A stretch of DNA of 64,000 bases from Acarospora socialis. Its lineage: Eukaryota; Ascomycota; Lecanoromycetes; Acarosporales; Acarosporaceae. The notes below the pieces were generated by a model that saw only the letters and a program-made list of their open reading frames with translations, searched no databases and was not told the DNA's origin. Every line of letters starts with the position of its first letter. Position 1 is the first letter of the stretch. The DNA lies in contig JAMYGW020000009.1 of NCBI GenBank assembly GCA_025617375.2, positions 1 through 64,000 of the forward strand, written 5' to 3'. The position numbers were made by a program, and so were the translations under genes. Shown piece after piece: positions 55,823-64,000 of the stretch.

Positions 55823-56635
55823 ATGGCACCGGAAATAAATTGGCGGACCATCAACATCGACCTCCTCGACCCCGAATCCTCCGCGAACTTCGACATCTCC
55901 ACCCTCGCCCCGTCCGTCGCGCCCGTCTCCGCGGCCGACGTGCAGAGCCTCGCGGGGCAAATCCGTCAGTTACTCCGGGGAGGGGACGCGGAGGGTGCGT
56001 TGCGGGGGGCTTTGGAGAATGCGCCGTATGGGGGGGATGAGAGGACGAAGGTAGGGTGCTTGATGTTATGAGGCTGGCGAAGGCGAGCTTTGTTGGACCC
56101 GGAGACGGGTCCCCAGTTGGAGGAAGGCTAATATGGGTAGACGGATGTTGTGGGCTAACGTCCGTCTACGTAGGAAGTTCACTTGGCAACGGTCGTGGAA
56201 ATACTACAGTCGATCAAGCAGTCCGAGATGTCGCCGATGCTCGGTCGGATATACAAGTCGGAGGGGGGAATGGAGAGTCTAGATGTGTTGATGAAATACT
56301 TGTACGTCTCTGGTCCTCTATAGCACCGCAATCTCACTGTATCGGAGATGTTGCAGTCTGTTGTACCGCTCTTGGCAACTGCGGCGCATATAGATGTTAG
56401 AGCTGCTGTTAACAAACACAGATACAAGGGAATGTCCCATACTTCCCAACCCTCGAACGCATCGACCAAATCATTATCACCACAAACCACCGGCTTTTCA
56501 CAGATCCATTCACGAGGAGGCGGAGAAGGAGGTGGTCAATCGATGAGCGTCCTGTTGAGCTGGCATGAGAAATTGGTGGAGATCGCAGGACCTGGGAGCA
56601 TCGTGAGGGTTATGACGGATAGAAGGACGGTATAA
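55823..56635 (+). CDS. ARC15: Arp2/3 complex subunit 5 (ARPC5, p16-Arc), 189 aa
   Basis: Exons are 55823-56050, 56174-56301 and 56422-56635. The protein starts MAPEINWRTINIDLLDPE. It has ALRGALENAPYG, then VHLATVVEILQSIKQSEM across intron 1 and DVLMKYLYKGM across intron 2. It ends with the highly conserved LLSWHEKLVEIAGPGSIVR and VMTDRRTV. ARPC5 bridges Arp2 and ARPC1 and supports branched actin nucleation at endocytic sites. Fungal proteins carry the Gly/Ser insert seen here (QIHSRGGGEGGGQS). The gene is intact. Confidence 0.95.
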
Positions 56636-56875
56636 CTTGGTGTTTAGACATGGCAAGCCGATTTTCCTTGCTCTCCATGGCGTCTCATCCATTGGGCGTA
56701 CCATTGGGCGTATTGTGCGGGGAATTATACATCACGAAGTATTTACTTCGGAGATATACATTGCAGCATCAAGAAGATGCTTTCAGAACAAAACGCCTAA
56801 CCAGCTCAAGTCTTCTGACTGCAAGCAATTCCGCTGAGATGTTCCCTGAGCCGATCGATATTGCGGACCAAAGTA

Positions 56876-58022
56876 TCAGTCCGTTTTGATCCCACCTCCT
56901 TCAAGAATATCCTTTATATTCATCTGCCCGCTTCCTCTTGGGAGCGGCGTCGGTTGTCCCTGTCCTTCCTTCCAGCCAATCATATATATCATGCGAAACG
57001 TCGCTGGGATGGTGCCATCCTCGTTTCCATGCAGCTCTCGATATATTGCTTCGCTTGCCAGCAGCACATCCCTCTGTATTCCGCCCATCTCCCTCCCCAG
57101 TACTGCGTTTGACTCTCCCATCGCCTGCAGGTCGGTCATCAGGGCGAACGTCGAAGGGTAATCCACGATAATGTCGTCTACGTCTACGGTCAACATCTTG
57201 AATCCCGCCTTCCCAAGCAGACCACCCATGTCTCGGACATCTGCCAGAGGTGACACGCGTGGTGAAACGCCCCCTCTCCTTTCCAGTTCCGCCAACTGCA
57301 GCGACGTGCGAAGCTCGAAAAGAGTGTCTCCGCCGAACATGACGCCCATAAAGGGGCAATCGGGTTTGAGGATATGGTTTATTTGTGAGAGGACGGAAGG
57401 AAGGTTGTTGATCCAATGGAGGGAGAGGGAGGACAATACGGCGTCGAAAGTCTCGACGGGGAAAGGGAGGAACTCTTCGTCCTGTATGACATGCCGAGTG
57501 AGATTGATATCTTTGTTGAAAGGCAGATCTCCGTCTCGATGGAGAAGTGTCGATGACGAGTCGACGGCTGTAAGGTGGGTAATGCGGCTTGCTAATGGTG
57601 ACGGTTGGGGCTTATCGGGATCTGGATCCGGGTCCGGAAGAGTCAGGGCTCTTGCGATATTACAAGCGTTGGCTCCGAGGTCAAGGACATGTGGGAAGGT
57701 GCGTTTGATATCCTGACATACTGAAGTATAAGCGATTGTACTCTACAGCCCTATTCGAGCAAACGCCCGAGAGAGATCGAGGAAGCAGTCATACAAGTAG
57801 CCGTTCGCATAACCGTAAGGCTACTTCATCCTTCAGATAATCTAATTTCCTGCTCGTCTCAACGTCTGATGCTGCACGCTCCTTTTGTAAATATTTCGTT
57901 TGGCGGTTGAAGACTTGCAGACTGGGTGCTCCAGGTGCTTGTATGGCATAGCCTCGGATTGCGAACAATCGCCGCCGGATGGCCGGGTTTGGAAGAAAGG
58001 GGCGAAGAGATATCGGCTTCAT
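56876..58022 (-). CDS. NDUFAF5-like mitochondrial complex I assembly methyltransferase-fold protein, 354 aa
   Basis: Exons are 58022-57795 and 57712-56876. The N-terminus (MKPISLRPFLPNPAIRRRLF) is basic and fits a mitochondrial presequence. Then come FNRQTKYLQKERAA, the SAM-binding motif I as VLDLGANACNIARAL, AVDSSS, FDAVLSSLSLHWINNLPS, GVMFGGDTLFELRTSLQLAE, and a C-terminal FRMIYMIGWKEG. These are NDUFAF5/C20orf7 landmarks. In animals that protein hydroxylates an arginine of the NDUFS7 subunit during complex I assembly. The family is kept in fungi that have complex I. The start lies 158 bp from the divergent dynactin gene. Confidence 0.9.
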
Positions 58023-58180
58023 GAGTATAGACTCTGTGAGCCACAATGTTCGTTGATCAATTTGGGAACCCTACCTTATTACCGTTGCATGACGTTGTCA
58101 ACACGGAAGGTTCCGTCTTGCCCACCTTTTGGCGCGTCGACCCTACCTCGTGTTTCTACTCCATCCCCACCTTGGTGAAG
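58023..58180. promoter_or_regulatory. Short bidirectional promoter NDUFAF5-like / dynactin p62
   Basis: Only 158 bp separate two divergent ATGs, so the 5' UTRs must be short or overlapping. No specific site is claimed. Confidence 0.5.
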
Positions 58181-59954
58181 ATGTCACACAAATTCCCTCA
58201 CAACTACATCTCCTGTCCTTGTACTGGGACTTCCGTACCCACAGACAGCTCCCAGCGATTGTCTCGGCGACTTGAAAGTGGACCGCAAGATAGCAAGCTT
58301 AATGCTTGGGGAAACGATGAGGTGGAGGAGGAGGGAGAGGAGAAGACATTCGATCCGCGGTCACCACGCGCCAACTACTCCTTATACCCACTCGAACATT
58401 TACTCTATTGCGAAGACTGCCATGAGATTCGCTGTCCGAGATGTACCATAGAAGAAATCCTATGCTGGTTCTGTCCCAGTTGCCTTTTCGAAGTCCCCAG
58501 CAGTATGGTCAAGAGCGAAGGTAACAGGTAGGTAAGATTCGCGACGCAGGTCCATCCGATAAAGCGTAGCTTATTTGATTCGCAGATGCCAGCGTAACTG
58601 CTTCAATTGCCCCATCTGCACCGCGCTCCTATCCGTCAACAGTCTTGAAACAGACAGTGGAGGGGTCCTTCAGGGGCCTTGGGTACTCGCCTGTGCGTAC
58701 TGTAGCTGGAGCTCCGTCGAAATCGGGATGCAGTTCGACAAGCCCAACAACATCAGCGGACAGCTCGAGAAGCTCAAGAGCGGTCGTGCGTCACACACGT
58801 CACCCAGAACAATGAGGCACATCGATAACGGGAATGCCGGCACTAGAGGCGAAGACCAAGTTCCCGAAACCCCCAAAGCCATGAACCCAGACGAACGATT
58901 CTCTGTTCTCAAATCTTTCTACAGCTCGCAACTCAACGACCCCTCCACCAACCCGCTCATGTCCCCCTCCAGCGAGCACAGCTACAGTTCGCCCCACGCC
59001 CTCGCCCGTATTATGAGCATGTACACCGGTCTTGGCAACTACAACAAAACGGCCAAAGCTCGTCCCAAAACCATGCAAGAAGCCCACGGCCCGGAAGAAG
59101 GCGTAAAGATCTTCGACCCCGCCGAAGACGCCGACGCGATCCGGAAGATGCAACAATTAGGCTGGGACGGCACGACGGACATGGCGCAACGATCCGCGCA
59201 ACCGCATCCGGTGCGCTTCTTGGACGACGTGAAGCCGGTTGCAACGCTGCTCCGAACCAAGCGAAGTAAACGGTGTCGAACCTGTCGCCACATTCTCGTG
59301 AAGCCCGAGGCCAAAGTCCAGAGCACGCGGTTCCGGATCCGGCTCGTCGCGCTCAACTACGTACCTCGCATGACGCTCAAGCCGCTCCAGCCGGCGTCCA
59401 TCAGTTTCGATGCTCTGCCCCAGTCGCGCACAATGCAAGTCCTCCTCACGCTGACGAACCCGTTGTTCGACCCCGTCAAGATCACATTGGCCACGCCGAC
59501 TTACACGCCTGGAAGATTCCAGAGTAGAATTACCATCTTGTGCCCGCAGTTCGGAGTCGGCGCCAACATCGACGTCTGGGAGGATGCGTTGAGCGGCGGT
59601 GAGTCTGGATCCAAGGACGGAAGGGGCAAGAGAATGAACGGCGAGTCGGGCGACGGCGAGAAACAGGCAGAGGCGGGCAAGGTGTGGGAGAGGGGGAGGA
59701 ATTGGAGTACGGTGGTCGTTGAGATTACGACGCCGAGCCTTGATCCCGTACCTAAGGGATTTGGCAGTGGCGGGGCAATGGAGACTCGTGAGGCGATGGA
59801 AGACGACGAGGACGTCTTGGAGATTCCCATGTTCGTCCGCATCGAGTACGAGGCAGATGCTGCGGGTGACGAAGCGGGGACAGCGGACAAGGGGAAGAAG
59901 GAAAAACGAGAATTGGCTTATTGGAGCGTGATATGTGTCGGACGCATCGTTTAA
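58181..59954 (+). CDS. Dynactin subunit 4 (p62), 571 aa
   Basis: Exons are 58181-58527 and 58586-59954. The N-terminus carries the p62 zinc-binding Cys array: ISCPCTG, LLYCEDCHEIRCPRCTIEEILCWFCPSC, then across the intron CQRNCFNCPIC and ACAYCSW. Later landmarks are LKSFYSSQL, LLRTKRSKRCRTCRHILVKPE and LNYVPRMTLKPLQ, followed by a beta-rich C-terminus (LLTLTNPLFDPVKITLATP). p62 sits at the pointed end of the dynactin Arp1 filament and helps link dynein to cargo and nuclei; in Neurospora such genes are 'ropy'. The C-terminal third includes an acidic/Gly insert typical of fungi. It converges on the eS7 gene, with 226 bp between stops. Confidence 0.95.
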
Positions 59955-60180
59955 GTGCTGTATTATGATACCCCTAGTGCCACAGCGCTCAAATCGATAT
60001 GAGATTGAAAACCTCGTTGCATTTGATTGTGTCGTATGAGCTATTTGACTGCTTCGGTGCGAGGCATAGCTGGTAACTCGCCACAAGCTGCTTCCCGTAA
60101 AAACAGCCACATGCACACATGACAGCGTGGCCCCAGAACACATTCGTCGCCTCACTTCCCTTCAACAGCCAACCCACCAC

Positions 60181-60984
60181 CTAATACTCCGCCGGACCAC
60201 CCTGCGGAAACTCGAACCCAACACCTCTCCCCGTCAACTTCCGATAGACCTCCGAATACGTATCCAGCCGATAATCGACCCCACCCCTCTCTTTTTCGTC
60301 CAGCACGACCTTCAACACCTTCGAGCCATCCTCGCGAGTCCGAGTCCGCTTGCCCACAATCTCGACGGGGTACACCAGGTCGGTCAGGATGGCGTCGTGC
60401 ACGGCCGTCAGCGTGCGGGAGCGCGGACGCTTTTGGGTTTGCGAGGTGCGAGAGCGATTCGAGCGTTTGGGACGGGGAAGAATGCGGCGCGAGGCGAGGA
60501 TCAGGACGTGTCGGTCAGAGAACTTCTTTTCGAGCTCGCGGGTGAGACTGGTGGTTGGAGATGATTGAATCAGTGCTGGTTATGGGGAGATGGGGTGGAT
60601 GAGAAAAGAGGGGAGGTACTACCGTTGCTGCACTTTGTGGAAACCTTGGAGCAGGGGGACGGGAACGAAGATGACGATTGCTTTCTTGCCGTGGCCAACT
60701 TCGATCTGTATTGATAACGTCAGTACAGTGTCTAAGCGTATTGACGTTGAAACTCGCAGCCGGACGGGAAGTATAAGTCTCCTCGATAGGTCATATATCC
60801 GGTAACGTTAAATAGACGGCAGTCTCACCTCACGCGCAGAAACAAACTGCAATGGCCTCAGCGCGCCCCGCATATCGGGAATGTTGGTCTCGAGGTCGTA
60901 GAGCGCGTTGGCGATGCTAGTTTCCAGCTCAGACGGGTGTTGCCTCGACGGGCTGTTAGGCGCAATCTTGTTAAGAGCAGCCAT
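60181..60984 (-). CDS. RPS7: 40S ribosomal protein eS7 (RPS7), 201 aa
   Basis: Exons are 60984-60829, 60705-60623 and 60547-60181. It starts [20 protein letters not shown]. Landmarks are [81 protein letters not shown], and the end [17 protein letters not shown]. eS7 is a small-subunit protein needed for 18S rRNA maturation. Two introns early in the gene, of 123 and 75 bp, are longer than most in the window, as is common for ribosomal-protein genes. Confidence 0.96.
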
Positions 60985-63257
60985 GTTTGCGAGGTTATGG
61001 ACTGCTGCTCCTAACTCGAGGATGTGATTGAGATTCCGGAGTGGTTTGACGTTGCGGTCTGTGTTCGTGGCTACGGAGGTTGAGGCTCAAGCGATAAATT
61101 CGTTAAGCCGATGTGTGCGCCGTCTAAGCGAGGGTTAGCGAACCCTGGTTTGATATCTACCTACATCCGTACTGCATGGACGCCGAATTTTCGCAACACG
61201 GACAGCCGTTCGTTTGACTGATATCGATGAACTCCGGGCCATTATGTATCTCTAACCAGTCTCTTGGAATACCCTCTACATATCGCATCATGCCAATTTT
61301 TCCTTACAAGTTTAGACAATGAGGCGAAAACGTTTCTGAGATCCCAAGCTTCGTCGAGCCTCATTAACCCTCAGCATGCGGCCATAACTCTCCATAACCT
61401 TAATGATAACCCTACCAAAGGCTTATCTCTTACCTGTACCTTCCAATACTTTTGACATCATGCTCCGGGATCCCTCCCATGTCTGTGTCCCCAAGATATG
61501 TTATAATATTGTTATTTCGGCCAACCTTCACCAACAGCATACCACATTTGCACTCCAGTTGACTCCTACAATTATTGGAAAGTCGGTGAACATGCACTCA
61601 TTCTACGAACACCAACCTGACACGCCAGCTCAAGCCAGCTTAGGGCCTTCCACAATTCCCAGGTATCGATTCTTCCTATTGAAAAACTCTAATATCGACT
61701 CGGACATCAATGATATGCAAACCTCGAATTTACGCACCTCTCAATCAATACCAAACACAGCCCCTTTCCTTCCCTTTCGAACCTTCAACCCATTGAATTC
61801 TTCCCCGTTTCCCTTCTCTTTCTCCAATAGCAAAATCTTACATTCCGACTCGCGCTACCTCCCCCCCTCCTTCCACAACTCACCACTCACTATCCTCTGT
61901 TCTTATCTTCTTGGACTATCTTCGCTCTTCTCATAGTTTCCGTCCTCACATTCAGCCTCCAGCCTCCAGTCTCCTCGTCTTGGCACCAAAATCACAAATC
62001 TGAACGAACCACCGACTTGGAGGCCGAAGAAAGGAAGAAGGGAAACCAAGAACCCAGATGAACAGAACTCAACCAGGAAGAAATCCAAACAAAAGAGAAG
62101 CCTGAAAGAAGCAGTTCTACTCTCTGCACTCCGACCCCCTTCCCCTAAAACAGAAGCGACGAGCAACATCAACGCCTTCGAGCAGAGCTGAGATGAACTC
62201 GTAAGACTGAGCTGGACTCATAAGACACATAGCGTTTCCTTTCCCTTTTCCTTTCCCATCCTCTTTCTCTTTCCCCTTCCGTCCTTTCACCCTTCTCCCC
62301 CTCTCCCCCGATCTCTCACTCACGAACCCCACCTCTTCAATTGCCGTGGCATGGCCTGCAGTTCAGTCGGTCGCTGGAATCGGTAGCTATGTGACTAACC
62401 CTAAAATAGACATGTGAAAAGAAAGGAGAAGAAGAGAAATCCAGAGATCTAGGGAATCGTTCTTCAAGAAAAGCTCGGTAAGAAAATCCGAGAAAAGCCA
62501 GAAGTCAGGCAGTGAAAGGAGAGAGAAAGAGGGAAAGGGAGGGACGCAGCTATGGTTCGATGGATAGAAAGGGATCAGACATGTCTAGGACAGATCGTAG
62601 GCTGGGAATGGAGATCCTTATAGATATGCTATTCGTTGTACTCTTGACGATGTGTTGTTTCACGACATCGGGTTTGATCTTTTGTCTGGAACCGTCGGTG
62701 GCTTTGGTTGTGAGTTTCGGCTGCAGATAGGGTAGAGGAGGACGGAAAAGGGTGGATGTGTTTGGTACAGAGTTCCGTCTTCATTCATGTTTGTTGTGAG
62801 ATCAGAGGGAGGAGGGTGGTCAGGATTCTGGGCTAGGTTTATCTCGATTCGAACGGCTTCGTTATCATGGCTCAAGTACTCGATGTGTTCCAGGAGGAAT
62901 AAATTCTATTTCTCTTTTCTTCTCTTCTCTTCTAGCTATGCTACGCTATATACAATTGCCTCAATTTCGCTTTTGTAAAGATCGTGACATGTCCCATAGT
63001 CATCGCCATCAGTGATGACCGGAAGGGATCAAGACCCAGCGTGGTCTACCAAGTGACAGTTTATACTCCTGATGAGTTCAGTCCAGCTCTTTCGCTTGAC
63101 CTCGTCGGTGTCCATTAACAAAGAGCCTTCGTGTGCCGCTACTAAGCAATCGCGGCGCTCCCATCCCATATCGGATTAAATACGTCGTTCATATTACAGC
63201 CTTCCTTCCTCCGTCTGCCCTTTTGTACGTACAAGATTGCCTTGGCATTTCCGAAAC
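60985..63257. other. 2.3-kb intergenic stretch with a pyrimidine-rich tract
   Basis: It holds the eS7 promoter side and an AT-rich region (61264-61940) whose + frame is Ser/Pro/Phe-rich without motifs. A polypyrimidine stretch of nearly 90 bases lies at about 62226-62312 (ttcctttcccttttccttt and similar). No gene is called. Confidence 0.4.
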
Positions 63258-64000
63258 CTAAGACAGGGTCTGCGACAGAGGAAAGTTTCGCGACGAACTT
63301 CCCACGTATACGGTCTTCGGGTACGAGGAAACCACCCAGTTCTGTGCCGCCGTGTCCCAGTTGGAGATGTCCCGGCGGGTGATGTCGGCGTGGAAGGTGG
63401 TGGACCGACCGGGTTGGATGGATAGACGCTCGAAGCCTCGAAGAACGACCTTTGGATCGTTAGGTCCACCCAGGGAGACGTACTACGATAAATTAGCTCT
63501 TGTACGCGGACTTCGTTCTAACGTGGAAAAACCTTACCACTTGCGGAACTTCCTCCCCGGTAATGGAGCCGGTGTTTGTAATCGTGGCGCTGACTTGATA
63601 CAGGACGTCATACAGCTCGGCGTTCCCACCTGGTGCTCCACCCGCTGCCGGGATTGGCTGAGGAGAACCGTCTTGAGATTTCGGCGGTACAGATGCGGTA
63701 CCATAGTCTGATCCATTTGCGGATGCAGCCAAGTCGGTAGTGTTGATGTATGGGTAGATGAACAGTGGCAGGCGAGTCATGTTCGTTGGGAAAACGTAGT
63801 CGGCGGTATTGTTATCAATGCTGCCGAGTCTTGGCGCCGCTTGGGTCATGCCGCTGGATGGAGTGTACGGCCCAGCACTTGTCTTGCTGACTTGCAAGTT
63901 CGAGTAGCTGAAAGTGGTGTAACTCAGGCCGAACCCGAACTCGTAAACAGGCTGAATGCCCGAACGGTCGAAGGATCGGTAGTCGATGAAGACGCCTTCG
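63258..64000 (-). CDS. GH3 beta-glucosidase, C-terminal part (gene continues beyond the window)
   Basis: Visible exons are 64000-63538 and 63482-63258, separated by a 55-bp GT-AG intron. The fragment begins in EGVFIDYRSFDRSGIQPVYEFGFGLSYTTFSYSNL, the end of the GH3 second domain. It continues into the fibronectin-III-like domain (ATITNTGSITGEEVPQV, YVSLGGPNDPKVVLRGFERL, the WVVSSYPKTVYVGSSSR end). The family cleaves terminal beta-glucosyl residues from cello-oligosaccharides and is usually secreted. The nucleophile Asp and the signal peptide would lie outside the window. An insert with potential N-glycosylation sites (NNTADY, NMTRL, NTTDL) is visible. Confidence 0.93.

Noticed and set aside
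61403-61936. 177-codon + frame upstream of the GH3 gene
   Set aside because: Its Ser/Pro/Phe-rich translation reflects AT- and pyrimidine-rich sequence; no domain or signal was found.
1-64000. tRNA, rRNA, CRISPR or complete transposon
   Set aside because: I looked for tRNA T-arm strings, long inverted repeats with transposase motifs, reverse-transcriptase motifs and regular spacer arrays. None was convincing by eye; tRNAscan-SE and a repeat library search would settle it.

Overview
The window looks like the left end of a chromosome of a filamentous ascomycete (Pezizomycotina; Dothideomycetes is my guess, not proven). The evidence is a TTAGGG-type telomere read as CCCTAA on the + strand, genes split by 45-125 bp GT-AG introns, and fungal-typical proteins (a Vam7-type PX-SNARE, a DUF7704-like membrane protein, an asaB/CmcJ-like oxidoreductase). 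All exon joins were worked out by eye, from reading frame, splice sites and recalled family consensus; none was checked by alignment.

Layout. (1) 1-663 is AT-rich DNA that reads open only with TGA=Trp. It encodes part of a mitochondrial intron LAGLIDADG endonuclease and lies on the wrong (distal) side of the telomere. (2) 664-795 holds 22 perfect CCCTAA units, followed to about 899 by CCCTGA/CTTTGA variants. (3) 900-4900 is subtelomeric satellite: CTTTGA/CTTCGA hexamers, TTGCGAGTC-like arrays and GCAGCGAA-type tracts, with no credible gene. (4) 4900-24000 is an accessory zone. It holds two intact divergent coiled-coil genes (844 and 678 aa) on one 281-bp promoter, a broken ubiquitin-protease-like gene, a gene with duplicated zinc ribbons, a decayed DEAH helicase, a rearranged relic of the 844-aa family, a BTB-like relic and several orphan genes and tandem repeats. 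(5) From about 24260 to the end is ordinary core genome: VAM7-like, EB1/Mal3, arginyl-tRNA synthetase, a kinase-like orphan, an asaB-like oxidoreductase, an F-box/WD40 protein, a DUF7704-like protein, a Gfo/Idh/MocA oxidoreductase, a PMC1-type Ca2+-ATPase, FIT2/Scs3, a Rab5-type GTPase, ARPC5, an NDUFAF5-like methyltransferase, dynactin p62, ribosomal protein eS7 and the 3' part of a GH3 beta-glucosidase. A gene-poor stretch full of TACCTTA-type motifs lies at about 50.1-55.8 kb.

How the genes relate. The core genes are unrelated housekeeping functions (vesicle fusion and endosome, microtubule and dynein, actin, translation, mitochondrial complex I assembly, lipid droplets, calcium). They are arranged in divergent or convergent neighbours and not in a pathway cluster. 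The accessory genes form the coherent novelty. The divergent coiled-coil pair, a decayed relative 12 kb away, extra copies of the 678-aa C-terminal motif, and a USP-like gene broken by a 13-bp duplication and a TAG codon together suggest a subtelomeric gene family undergoing duplication and decay.
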